From: JBDSKH01 sp050245915
Lineage (GTDB): Bacteria > Actinomycetota > Actinomycetes > Actinomycetales > Microbacteriaceae
DNA length: 64,000 nt
Assembly: GCA_050245915.1 (NCBI GenBank)
Contig: JBFWWZ010000009.1
Location: 8,409-72,408 of the forward strand
Direction of reading: 5' to 3'
The notes under the pieces are model-generated. The model was not told the DNA's origin. It was given only the letters and a program-made list of their open reading frames with translations, and did no database searches. The position numbers and the translations under genes are program-made. Every line of letters starts with the position of its first letter. Within the stretch, counting starts at the first letter, position 1. This document shows, piece by piece, positions 56,100 through 64,000 of this stretch.

Positions 56100-57518
56100 A
56101 TGACCCACCCCACCCCCGACTTCTCCGCAGGACGCTCCGTCGTCTTCCGAAACGCGACGGTCATCACCGTCGACAAGCAGGGGATCATCCCGAACGGCGA
56201 CGTCCTGGTCACCGGCGACACCATCGCCGAGGTCGGGACCAAGCTCCAGGTGCCGGAGGGCACCATCGAGGTCGACGCGACCGGCGGCATCCTGACCCCC
56301 GGCTTCGTGGACACCCACCGGCACATGTGGCAGACCGCGCTGCGCGGATACGGCGGCGACTGGGCGCTCAGCCAGTACTTCGTCTTCTACTACCTGCAGC
56401 ACGGCGAGGTGTTCCGCCCGGAGGACATCTACGCGGGCAACCTGCTCAGCGCCCTCGAGTCGGTCGACACCGGCGTCACCACCACGCTCGACTGGTCGCA
56501 CGCGCTGCGCACCCCCGAGTACGCGGATGCGGCGGTCAAGGCGTTCGAGGAGATCCCCGGCCGGTTCGTGCTCGGCTATGGCAACTACCTCGGAGCCCCG
56601 TGGGAGTGGACCGCCGACAAGGCCTTCCAGAGCTGGGTCAAGAACTTCAAGAGCTCCGACATGCTGTCGCTCGAGATCGCGTTCGACGTGCCCGACTCCG
56701 AGGACTTCCCCGAGAAGGCGGCGTTCCAGTACGCGCGGGACAACGGCCTGCGGGTCACGACCCACGCGGGCGTCTGGGGCGCCACCACCGACGTCGGCAT
56801 CGGCCACATGTACGACGCGGGCATGATGGATGACACGGTCACCTACGTGCACGCCGCCAGCCTCAGCCCCGACAGCTACCAGAAGATCGCCGCCACCGGG
56901 GGCACCGTCTCGGTCGCCACCGAGAGCGAGCAGAGCGCCGGGCAGGGCTATCCGTCGACGTGGGAGATCCGCAAGTACGGCATCCCCGCCTCGCTCTCGA
57001 TGGACACCAGCGTCTGGTGGAGCGCCGACTTCTTCTCGGCGATGCGCGCGACGCTCAGCTCCGACCGCTCGCGCGACCACCTCGAGGCTCACCGCAACGG
57101 CGACACCGTCGCGGTGAACAAGATGCGCGCGGACGACGTGATCTGGATGGCCACCCAGGGCGGTGCGAACGCGATCGGCATGGGCGACAAGATCGGCTCC
57201 ATCACCAAGGGCAAGAAGGCCGACCTGGTGCTGCTGAAGAACGACCAGTCGCCGGCCATGACGCCGATCCTCAACCCGGCGGTCCACGTGGTCTACCAGG
57301 CCAACACCGCCGACGTGCACTCGGTGATGGTGAACGGCCGCATGCTGAAGTACGACGGCCACCGTATCGGTCTCGACATCGCACCGGCACGGGATGCCGT
57401 GGCCGCGTCGGTCGAGTACGTGCGCGGCAAGCTCGGCGCGGCCACCTGGGAAGAGGGCATGCACCCGCCGCTCGAGCCGAACGAAGAGATCGACAACCCG
57501 TACAAGTACGCCGACTGA
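56100..57518 (+). CDS. amidohydrolase 1 (ATZ/TRZ/guanine-deaminase-like)
   Basis: 472-aa metal-dependent hydrolase of the amidohydrolase superfamily, cytosine-deaminase/atrazine-chlorohydrolase branch. The N-terminal composite strand LTPGFVDTHRHMWQTALRG carries the HxH metal pair; further ligands are His in VTTHAGVWGA, His in TYVHAASLS and Asp in ASLSMDTSVWW. The C-terminal SITKGKKADLVLL segment is typical. Family members deaminate or dechlorinate N-heterocycles. ATG 56100 follows GAGGAGGAAA. First gene of a four-gene operon (Dabb protein, dehydrogenase, amidohydrolase 2). Substrate unknown. Confidence 0.92.
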   Translation: MTHPTPDFSAGRSVVFRNATVITVDKQGIIPNGDVLVTGDTIAEVGTKLQVPEGTIEVDATGGILTPGFVDTHRHMWQTALRGYGGDWALSQYFVFYYLQHGEVFRPEDIYAGNLLSALESVDTGVTTTLDWSHALRTPEYADAAVKAFEEIPGRFVLGYGNYLGAPWEWTADKAFQSWVKNFKSSDMLSLEIAFDVPDSEDFPEKAAFQYARDNGLRVTTHAGVWGATTDVGIGHMYDAGMMDDTVTYVHAASLSPDSYQKIAATGGTVSVATESEQSAGQGYPSTWEIRKYGIPASLSMDTSVWWSADFFSAMRATLSSDRSRDHLEAHRNGDTVAVNKMRADDVIWMATQGGANAIGMGDKIGSITKGKKADLVLLKNDQSPAMTPILNPAVHVVYQANTADVHSVMVNGRMLKYDGHRIGLDIAPARDAVAASVEYVRGKLGAATWEEGMHPPLEPNEEIDNPYKYAD

Positions 57519-57528
57519 GAGAGCCGCC

Positions 57529-57837
57529 TTGATCCTCCACATCGCCTCCTTCCGCTGGAAGGACGAGGTCACCCCCGAGAACATCTCCGACCTGACGGAC
57601 GCGCTGCGTTCGATGGCCGCGGGCATCCCCGAACTGCGCAGCTACGTCTGCGGGGAGAACCTGCGCCTGCGGCCGGGGGCCGACTACGGGGTGGCGGCGA
57701 TCGTGGAGGACGAGGCGGCGCTCGGCGCGTACCTCGACTCGCCGGCGCACAAGGCGGTCTACGAGCAGTACCTCGGCTGGATGATCGCCGAGCGCTCGGC
57801 CGCCCAGCTGCCCGTCGGCGACGGCGCGCAGCTGTGA
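57529..57837 (+). CDS. Dabb (stress-responsive alpha/beta barrel) domain protein
   Basis: 102-aa dimeric alpha/beta-barrel-type protein: ILHIASFRWKDEVTPENISD, ELRSYVCGENLRLRPGADYG and HKAVYEQYLGWMI. Members include small enzymes acting on aromatic or polyketide-like compounds and others of unknown role. TTG start at 57529, 10 bases after the amidohydrolase stop. Its stop is overlapped by the GTG of the dehydrogenase (GTGA). Probably assists the same pathway. Confidence 0.86.
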   Translation: MILHIASFRWKDEVTPENISDLTDALRSMAAGIPELRSYVCGENLRLRPGADYGVAAIVEDEAALGAYLDSPAHKAVYEQYLGWMIAERSAAQLPVGDGAQL

Positions 57838-58892
57838 CCGGGATGCGCGCCGGGGTGCTCCACGCCCCCGGCGACCTGCGGGTCGAGCAGCGCGACGTCC
57901 CGGTGCCCGGGCCGGGTGAGGCGCTCGTGCGCGTCGCCGTCTGCGGCGTCTGCGGCAGCGACGCCACCGAGTACAGCAGCGGTCCCGTGCTGACGGTGAT
58001 GCCGGTCACGCTCGGCCACGAGTTCGCCGGCATCGTCGAATCCGTCGGCGAGGGTGTCACCGAGGTGGCGGCCGGGGCGACCGTCGTCTGCGGCGCCGGC
58101 ATCTCGTGCGGAGAGTGCAAACCGTGCCGCGAGGGGCGCACCAACCTGTGCCGGAAGTACCGGACCGCCGGGCTCCAGGTCGACGGCGGCCTGGCCGGAT
58201 ACGTGGTGGTCCCCGCCGCGACGCTCATCGACGTCAGCGACAGCGGCCTGGCCCTCGACACGCTCGGCCTGGCGCAGCCGATGTCGATCGCGGTGCACGC
58301 CGTGCGGCGCAGCGGGCTGCGTTCCGGGCAGGAGGCGGTCATCGTGGGGGTCGGCGGCATCGGCGCCTTCATCACGGTGGCCGCGGCCGCGACCGGCGCC
58401 CGCGTGCTGGTGGTCGACCTGAATCAGGACCGGCTCGAGCTCGCCCGTGCGCTCGGCGCGTCGGAGACCCTTCTCGCGACCGAGCAGCCCCTGCCCGACC
58501 GCCTGGCCGAGCTCGGGATGGATCCCGACGTCTTCTTCGAGGTCAGCGGCTCCGCGCCCGGACTCGCCTCGGTGCTGTCGGCGGCGCAACCCGGCGCGAC
58601 CATCGTGCCCCTCGGCATCCAGAAGGGCGACGTGCCGGTGGCACTCGGCCAGTGGACGCTGCGCGAGTACACGATCATCGGCTCGGTCGCGCACGTGCTC
58701 GCCACCGACATGCCCGAGGCGGTGCGGCTGCTCGGCACGCGCCCGGACTGGTCGGACCTCGCCCACGAGGTGCTGCCGCTCGACCAGGTGGTCGACGGCG
58801 CGCTCGTCCCGCTCTCGACCGGCAAGCCCGGCCAGATCAAGACCCTCATCGATCCGTGGATCGACGCCCCGCGGCCGGCGGTGCACCGATGA
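57834..58892 (+). CDS. zinc-dependent alcohol/polyol dehydrogenase
   Basis: 352-aa medium-chain dehydrogenase. Catalytic zinc ligands are Cys in CGVCGSDATEY and His in TLGHEFAGIVE; the structural zinc site is CGECKPCREGRTNLC. The Rossmann motif VGVGGIGAF and acidic VVDLNQDR end suggest NAD rather than NADP. It resembles threonine/sorbitol dehydrogenases. GTG start coupled to the Dabb gene, and its TGA overlaps the ATG of amidohydrolase 2, so it oxidises or reduces an intermediate of this operon. Confidence 0.93.
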   Translation: MTGMRAGVLHAPGDLRVEQRDVPVPGPGEALVRVAVCGVCGSDATEYSSGPVLTVMPVTLGHEFAGIVESVGEGVTEVAAGATVVCGAGISCGECKPCREGRTNLCRKYRTAGLQVDGGLAGYVVVPAATLIDVSDSGLALDTLGLAQPMSIAVHAVRRSGLRSGQEAVIVGVGGIGAFITVAAAATGARVLVVDLNQDRLELARALGASETLLATEQPLPDRLAELGMDPDVFFEVSGSAPGLASVLSAAQPGATIVPLGIQKGDVPVALGQWTLREYTIIGSVAHVLATDMPEAVRLLGTRPDWSDLAHEVLPLDQVVDGALVPLSTGKPGQIKTLIDPWIDAPRPAVHR

Positions 58893-60325
58893 GCGCCCGG
58901 ATCCTGATCAAGGGTGCCGCCGTCGTCACCATGGACGACACGCTGGGCGACCTGGAGCGCGCCGACATCCTGATCGAGGACGGCGTGATCGTGCGGGTGG
59001 CACCGGGCATCGAGGCGGACGCGGAGGTGATCGACGCCTCGCGCATGATCGCCATGCCCGGCATGGTCGACACGCACCGGCACACCTGGCAGACGGCGCT
59101 GCGCGGGATCCTCGCCGACGGCAACATCCCCGACTACCTCCGCGGCATCCGGCTGCAGATGGCACCCCGCTACCGCGCGGAGGACATGTACGTCGGCAAC
59201 TACCTGGGCGCGCTGGACGCGCTGAACTCTGGCGTGACGAGCCTCGTCGACTACTGCCACAACATCCTCGACCCCGACTGCGCCCACGGCGCGGTGACCG
59301 GGTTGCTCGATGCCGGCATCCGCGGGCTCTACGGCCACGGCATGACCCCGATCCTCGAGAACACCTGGAGCGAGAGCAAGGGCGGCACCGAGGGGTCGGC
59401 CGAGTCGGAGAGCTACACCCGTCGTGCCGCGCTGGCGACCGAGATCAAGTCGCAGTACTTCTCGTCGGACGCGCAGCCGCTGCGGTTCGGCCTGGTGCCG
59501 CAGGAGCTGGCGATCACGCCCGCCGCCGAGGTGGTGCGCGAGTTCGCGTTCGCCCGCGAGCTCGGTGCACGCATGACGCAGCACGCGAACCAGGTGATCG
59601 TGCGGCAGCTGTTCAAAGACGTCGAGGTGATGCATCAGCACGACCTGCTCGGCGACGACCTGCTGCTCGTGCACTGCACATTCAACACGCCCGAGGAGTG
59701 GAAGTTGCTCGAGGGCACCGGCACCATGGTGTCGGTCTGCGCCGAGACCGAGATGCAGATGGGCATGGGCTACCCGGCGATCGCGGAGGTGACGGCGCAC
59801 ACGCCGGGGCCGTCGCTCGGGATCGACTGCGTCTCCGGCGACTCGGGCGACATGATCTCGCACGCCCGTCTGGTGCTGCAGGCCACCCGGTACCGGGCGG
59901 ACGAACCCGGCTACCAGCGCATGGTCGCGCCGCAGGAGATGTCGTGGACCACCCGGGACGCCCTGCGTTGGCTCACGGTGAACGGCGCGAAGGCGGCAGG
60001 GGTGGATGACGTGGTCGGCTCCCTGACGCCGGGCAAGCGCGCCGACGTGGTGCTTCTCGACATGGGCGGGGTGAGCCAGGCCGGCTGGAACCGGCGCGAT
60101 CCGGCGGGGGCGATCATCGCGCAGGCGCACGCCGGGCTGGTGGACACGGTGCTCGTCGACGGGCGGATCGTGAAGCGCGGCGGGCGTCTGGTGCATGTCG
60201 ATGTCGACGCGGCGATGCGCCGCATGGAGGCGTCGCAGACCTACCTCTACGAGCAGATGGACGCCAATGGGGGCTTCATCCCGCAGCCGCCGATCGATAT
60301 CCCGCTGTATCGCGAGCGGGCCTAA
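58889..60325 (+). CDS. amidohydrolase 2 (ATZ/TRZ-like)
   Basis: 478-aa paralogue in the same branch. HxH in MVDTHRHTWQTALRGI, His in MTQHANQV, His in LLLVHCTFN and Asp in LGIDCVSGDSGD preserve the metal site. The C-terminus has VGSLTPGKRADVVLLDMG. The insert after residue 145 differs from the other two, suggesting another substrate. It ends the operon started by amidohydrolase 1. Confidence 0.92.
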   Translation: MSARILIKGAAVVTMDDTLGDLERADILIEDGVIVRVAPGIEADAEVIDASRMIAMPGMVDTHRHTWQTALRGILADGNIPDYLRGIRLQMAPRYRAEDMYVGNYLGALDALNSGVTSLVDYCHNILDPDCAHGAVTGLLDAGIRGLYGHGMTPILENTWSESKGGTEGSAESESYTRRAALATEIKSQYFSSDAQPLRFGLVPQELAITPAAEVVREFAFARELGARMTQHANQVIVRQLFKDVEVMHQHDLLGDDLLLVHCTFNTPEEWKLLEGTGTMVSVCAETEMQMGMGYPAIAEVTAHTPGPSLGIDCVSGDSGDMISHARLVLQATRYRADEPGYQRMVAPQEMSWTTRDALRWLTVNGAKAAGVDDVVGSLTPGKRADVVLLDMGGVSQAGWNRRDPAGAIIAQAHAGLVDTVLVDGRIVKRGGRLVHVDVDAAMRRMEASQTYLYEQMDANGGFIPQPPIDIPLYRERA

Positions 60326-60349
60326 GCCGAGTCTCATTCACTCGCATAG

Positions 60350-60400
60350 AACGGTTTGTTAACCGTTACTTGACACTTGTGCAGTCACGCTATTAGCGTG
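60350..60400. promoter_or_regulatory. promoter with three operator-like elements before amidohydrolase 3
   Basis: AACGGTT-TGTT-AACCGTT (60350-60367) is a perfect 7-bp-arm palindrome directly upstream of a consensus -35 TTGACA (60370-60375). TGTGCAGTCA (60378-60387), shared with the KPR1 operator, fills the spacer. CACGCTA-T-TAGCGTG (60386-60400), another perfect palindrome, covers the -10 TATTAG (60391-60396). The layout suggests tight control by more than one regulator. Confidence 0.65.
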
Positions 60401-60442
60401 GCGGCAGCACACCACCCCCGTTCCCTGGAGTCAACGACGACC

Positions 60443-61834
60443 ATGAGCACACGAACCCTGCTGCGCGGCGGCACCGTGATCACCTCCGCCAAGACCGGCG
60501 AGGTCCTCCCCGCCACCGACATCCTGATCGGCGCCGACGGCACGATCGAGGCGATCGGCCCGAACCTGGATGCCGCCGGAGCCGACATCGTCGACGTCAC
60601 CGGACGCATCGTCCTCCCCGGCTTCGTCGACACCCACCGGCACACCTGGCAGTCCGTGGTGCGGAACGTCGCATCCGACTGGTCGCTCACCGAGTACCTG
60701 GCAGGCCTGCACTCCGGACTCAGCAAGCACTTCCGTCCCGAAGACACCTACGCCGGCAACTACCTCGGCGCGCTCGAAGCCCTCGACGCCGGGATCACCA
60801 CCCTCGTCGACTGGTCGCACAACCTGGCGACCCCCGCCCACGCCGACGCCGCCGTCCAGGCCCTGAAGGACACCGGGATGCGCGCGGTCTTCGCCCACGG
60901 CGGCGGCAACAAGCAGTGGGGCGCCCCGCTGCCGTCGCCCAACAACCACCCCGCCGAGGACGCCAAGCGCGTGTACGCCGAGCACTTCGGCAACAACGAC
61001 GGCCTCGTCACCATGGCCCTCGCCCTGCGCGGTCCGCAGTTCACCACCCCCGAGGTCAACCTGCACGACTTCAAGCTGGCCGAGGAGATGGGCCTGCGGG
61101 TCACCGTCCACGTCGGCGACGGATACTGGGGCAAGTCCGGCCCGATCCGCAAGATGAAGGACGACGGCCTCCTCAGCGACAAGATCACCTACGTGCACTG
61201 CTGCACGCTCGGCGACGACGAGCTGCAGATGATCGCCGACTCCGGCGGCTCCGCCTCCTGCGCGCCCGACGTCGAGATGCAGATGGGGCACGGCTACCCG
61301 GCCACCGGTCGCCTGCTCACGCACGGCATCCGGCCCACCTTCTCGATCGACGTGTGCAGCAGCAACGGCGGCGACATGTTCGGCACCATGCGCACCGCCA
61401 TCGGCATGCAGCGTGCCCTCGACAACGCACCCGCCGTCGAGACCGGCGAGGTCGTCGAGCGCATCGGGCTGAGCGTCAACGACGTCATCCAGTTCGCCAC
61501 CATCGACGGCGCCAACGCCGCCGGACTCGGCTCCGTCACCGGCTCGCTCGAGGTCGGCAAGGCCGCCGACATCGTCGTGCTCGACGACCGGTCGCTGGCG
61601 ATGACCCCGCTCAACAACCCGATCGGCGCCGTCGTCTACAACGCCCACCCGGGCCTGGTGCGCGACGTGTTCGTGCAGGGCAACCGCGTCAAGAAAGACG
61701 GCGTGCTGGTCGGCGTCGACTTCGACAAGCTCCGCGCGCAGGCTGTCGCCTCCCGGGACTACATCGTCGGCGAGATGCCCGAGGCGCACCTCGACGGCTC
61801 CTGGCACCCGGACCTGTCCGTCCAGACGGCGTGA
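60443..61834 (+). CDS. amidohydrolase 3 (ATZ/TRZ-like)
   Basis: 463-aa third paralogue: FVDTHRHTWQSVVRNVASDW (HxH), His in VTVHVGDGYWG, His in ITYVHCCTLGDDEL and Asp in FSIDVCSSNGGDMF. C-terminal VTGSLEVGKAADIVVLDDRS is typical. It is transcribed from its own well-formed promoter and is followed by ABC transport genes via a GTGA overlap, so it probably acts on the imported compound first. ATG 60443 gives a leader of about 40 bases. Confidence 0.92.
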   Translation: MSTRTLLRGGTVITSAKTGEVLPATDILIGADGTIEAIGPNLDAAGADIVDVTGRIVLPGFVDTHRHTWQSVVRNVASDWSLTEYLAGLHSGLSKHFRPEDTYAGNYLGALEALDAGITTLVDWSHNLATPAHADAAVQALKDTGMRAVFAHGGGNKQWGAPLPSPNNHPAEDAKRVYAEHFGNNDGLVTMALALRGPQFTTPEVNLHDFKLAEEMGLRVTVHVGDGYWGKSGPIRKMKDDGLLSDKITYVHCCTLGDDELQMIADSGGSASCAPDVEMQMGHGYPATGRLLTHGIRPTFSIDVCSSNGGDMFGTMRTAIGMQRALDNAPAVETGEVVERIGLSVNDVIQFATIDGANAAGLGSVTGSLEVGKAADIVVLDDRSLAMTPLNNPIGAVVYNAHPGLVRDVFVQGNRVKKDGVLVGVDFDKLRAQAVASRDYIVGEMPEAHLDGSWHPDLSVQTA

Positions 61835-62910
61835 CCACGATGAGCGAGCGCACCGCACCCGAGCGGACGGCTCCGGCCGACCGGCGTTCGCTGGCGGCCG
61901 AGATCCTCTCCTGGCCGGGCACCCGCGCGCTGATCGCGGTCGCCGCGCTGTTCGCGGTCAGCCCCCTGATCGCGATCGGCAGCGTCAGTCCCACCGCGAT
62001 CGTCTCGATGCTGCCGTTCGCCGCGCTCATCGCGGTGGTCGCGATCGGCCAGACCCTCGTCATCCAGCAGGGCGGACTCGACCTGTCGATCCCCGGCGCG
62101 GTCACCCTCGGCGCCCTGATCGCCGCCAAGTTCGGCACCGAATGGGACCTGACCACGGCGATCATCGTCGCGGTGCTCGGCACCTCGCTGTTCGGGGTGC
62201 TCAACGGCGTGGTCATCGCCTACTTCGGGCTGCCGCCGCTCGTCGTGACGATCGCCGGCAACGCGCTGATGGTCGGGGCCGTACAGGCCATCTCCGGCGG
62301 GTTCAGCGAGCAGACGGCGAAGGCGCTCAGCGACTTCGCTCTCAGCCGGATGTGGGGCCTCCCGGTGCTCGCCTACATCGCCGTGGCCATCGTGATCGTG
62401 GTGCACGTCATCCTGAAGCTGACGCGTCTCGGCCGGCGCTTCGAGCTCGTCGGCGAGAACCCGCGCAGCGCCGCCAACATCGGCATCGGCACCCGCGGCT
62501 ACGTGATCTCGGCGTACTGGCTCTCGACCTTGCTCGCCGCGACCACGGGCGTGCTGCTTGCCGGCCTGCTGCGCCTGCCCACCCTGACGGCGGGCAACGA
62601 GTACCTGCTGCCGTCGATCGCCGCCGTCGTCCTCGGCGGAACGGCGCTCACCGGCGGCAAGGGCAGCCTCGTCGGCACCGCCCTCGGCGCGCTGTTCCTG
62701 GCTCAGCTGGGTCAGCTCGTCGCCACCTTCACGCAGGCCACGGCCGTGCAGAACATCGTCCAGGCGCTGATCATCGGCGTCGGGATCGTCGCCCAGCTCC
62801 AGCTGGGCGGCTCCTCCGCGAGGCTGCGACGCCTCGTGCGGAGGACCGCAGTAGATACAGCAATATCCACCCCAACCCCACCACCAGACTCAACGAGGAG
62901 TGAGAAGTGA
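61831..62910 (+). CDS. ribose-type ABC transporter permease (RbsC-like)
   Basis: 359-aa membrane protein of the BPD_transp_2 family with about ten hydrophobic segments, including LPFAALIAVVAIGQTLVIQQ, GGLDLSIPGAVTLGALIAAK, GNEYLLPSIAAVVLGGTALT and GGKGSLVGTALGALFLAQLG. The motif VGENPRSAANIGIGTRGYVI marks the family of sugar, autoinducer and nucleoside importers. GTG 61831 overlaps the previous stop; ATG 61840 is an alternative. The ATPase is not in the window and should lie downstream. Confidence 0.92.
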   Translation: MTTMSERTAPERTAPADRRSLAAEILSWPGTRALIAVAALFAVSPLIAIGSVSPTAIVSMLPFAALIAVVAIGQTLVIQQGGLDLSIPGAVTLGALIAAKFGTEWDLTTAIIVAVLGTSLFGVLNGVVIAYFGLPPLVVTIAGNALMVGAVQAISGGFSEQTAKALSDFALSRMWGLPVLAYIAVAIVIVVHVILKLTRLGRRFELVGENPRSAANIGIGTRGYVISAYWLSTLLAATTGVLLAGLLRLPTLTAGNEYLLPSIAAVVLGGTALTGGKGSLVGTALGALFLAQLGQLVATFTQATAVQNIVQALIIGVGIVAQLQLGGSSARLRRLVRRTAVDTAISTPTPPPDSTRSEK

Positions 62911-64000
62911 TCCGAATCACGAAGCAGAACCGATGGGCCGTGCTGGCCGCGTCGGTCGCGCTGAGCGCGGTCGCGCTCGCCGGCTGTTCGTCCACCAACG
63001 GCGGAGGCGGCGGTAGCGACACCGGAGAGGGCAACAACCTCACGGGCGACATCGCCGCGGGCTCGGTCGGCACCGTCGACCAGTTCGCCGACATGGCCGA
63101 CATCTGCCCCGCCGACGCGGAGGCCGGCAGCATCAGCCTCGGCGTCGTCGACGGCGGCGGCACCAACAGCTGGTCGAAGACCGTGCTGGCCGAGATCGAG
63201 AGCGAGGCGGCGAAGTGCGCCGCGCTCGGCACGGTCGACTACGTGGCCGGCAGTTTCGACCTCGAGACCACCACCTCGGGCATCACCAGCCTCGCGGCCA
63301 AGGGCACCGACCTCATCCTGGTCATCCCGGACGCCGGACCCGGTGAGGCGCACCTCTCCGCGATCCGCCAGGCCACCCAGGCCGGCTCGACCGTCGTGAA
63401 CTTCGCGTCGGACCCGCAGGGCACCGCGGGCACCGACTACCTGGACTACACCGACCAGTCGCCGAAGTTCGTCGGCAAGACCAAGGGCGAGTGGCTGGTC
63501 AACCTGCTCGGAGACGCCGGCGGCAACGTCGTGTTCTTCGGCGGCCCGGCCGGTGCGCTCGTGTCGACCCAGGAGTTCGCGGGTCTGCAGGAGGTGCTGG
63601 CGGACAACCCGCAGGTGACCCTGATCAACAGCGAGCCCATCGCCACCAACTGGGACCCGGCGCAGGCGCAGCAGGCCATGGCCGGTCTGCTCTCCGGCGG
63701 CGACAAGATCGACGCGGTGATCGCCGACTACGGCGCCGTCGCGTCGGGCATCATCCGCGCCTACGAGGCCGCGGGCATCCCGCTGCCTCCGATCACGACC
63801 ACCGATGACAACTCGCTGAGCTGTGGCTTCGCCGATCTGAAGGCCGCGAACCCCAGCTACGAGCTCGCCACCGTGTCGTCGCGCACCTGGAACGGGCGCG
63901 TCGCTCTCCGCATGGCGCTGGCGGCGTTCACGGGCGGGTCCGACCCGGAGCCGTCGATCTACAACCTGGCCCTCTTCGAGGACTCGACCGGCGCCACCGC
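62907..64000 (+). CDS. sugar-type ABC substrate-binding lipoprotein (partial, runs off the window)
   Basis: At least 364 aa without a stop before the edge. Signal peptide with lipobox LAGC at about residues 24-27, a Gly/Ser linker, then a periplasmic-binding-protein-1 fold: ISLGVVDGGGTNSWSKTVLA, TSLAAKGTDLILVIPDAGPG and IDAVIADYGAVASGIIRAYE. GTG start overlaps the permease stop (GTGA). It resembles ribose/galactose/nucleoside-type binding proteins. The ligand is presumably the substrate of the neighbouring amidohydrolases. Confidence 0.9.
   Translation, partial: MIRITKQNRWAVLAASVALSAVALAGCSSTNGGGGGSDTGEGNNLTGDIAAGSVGTVDQFADMADICPADAEAGSISLGVVDGGGTNSWSKTVLAEIESEAAKCAALGTVDYVAGSFDLETTTSGITSLAAKGTDLILVIPDAGPGEAHLSAIRQATQAGSTVVNFASDPQGTAGTDYLDYTDQSPKFVGKTKGEWLVNLLGDAGGNVVFFGGPAGALVSTQEFAGLQEVLADNPQVTLINSEPIATNWDPAQAQQAMAGLLSGGDKIDAVIADYGAVASGIIRAYEAAGIPLPPITTTDDNSLSCGFADLKAANPSYELATVSSRTWNGRVALRMALAAFTGGSDPEPSIYNLALFEDSTGAT

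Noticed and set aside
58106..58888. Upstream extension of the amidohydrolase-2 frame
   Set aside because: The segment before 58889 is an out-of-frame reading of the zinc dehydrogenase; the ATGA overlap fixes the start at 58889.
1..64000. CRISPR arrays, rRNA genes or insertion sequences
   Set aside because: No regularly spaced repeats, no rRNA-like sequence and no transposase gene seen; the only mobile-element gene is the integrase fragment at 21486-22020.

Overview
The window is high-GC actinobacterial DNA, very probably from a member of the Microbacteriaceae close to Microbacterium (inference from gene content, GTG/TTG starts, many 4-base ATGA/GTGA gene overlaps and leaderless genes behind TAAACT-like -10 boxes). 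It is nearly all coding. Apart from the decayed integrase region there is no gene-free stretch over 300 bases.

Layout. 1-6.1 kb: galactose block (galT-galK leftward; DeoR-type repressor, two tandem aldose 1-epimerases and a VIT-family metal transporter rightward). 6.1-18.3 kb: small regulators and stress genes: DUF6907 protein, XRE regulator, AraC/VOC pair, msrB-msrA, a persulfide module (CoA-disulfide-reductase/rhodanese fusion, two rhodaneses, a CsoR/CstR-type repressor) with two copies of one operator, a patatin-like hydrolase behind a short leader ORF, a MarR/deazaflavin-oxidoreductase divergent pair, a metallo-beta-lactamase-fold hydrolase, and TetR plus an ABC exporter. 18.3-22.1 kb: a 3.8-kb island integrated in the 3' end of tRNA-Lys(TTT). 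It is bounded by 50-bp direct repeats and carries a Phd-type antitoxin with a putative toxin, an MmyB-type regulator, an aldo/keto reductase and an integrase remnant.

23-27.5 kb: a SigK-like locus (fasciclin lipoprotein, DipZ, ECF sigma factor, RskA-like anti-sigma factor), with the same promoter motif before all three transcripts. 27.5-48 kb: phosphate and nitrogen core region: pstSCAB, NUDIX/phosphatase, ppk and glnR, then ygfZ, gpmA, a large LuxR-type ATPase regulator, phoU, senX3-regX3 and carD. A PHO-box-like direct repeat precedes pstS and a weaker one precedes ppk. 48.4-53.2 kb: ispDF, cysS, rlmB and an MFS transporter.

53.2-64 kb (continuing past the right edge): an unassigned catabolic locus. 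It holds three divergent amidohydrolases with intact metal ligands, two ketopantoate-reductase-like proteins, an SDR-fold protein lacking the catalytic Tyr/Lys, a Dabb protein, a zinc alcohol dehydrogenase and a ribose-type ABC permease and binding protein. Its intergenic regions contain several operator-like palindromes, but no regulator lies within the window. This is the best candidate for an undescribed pathway.
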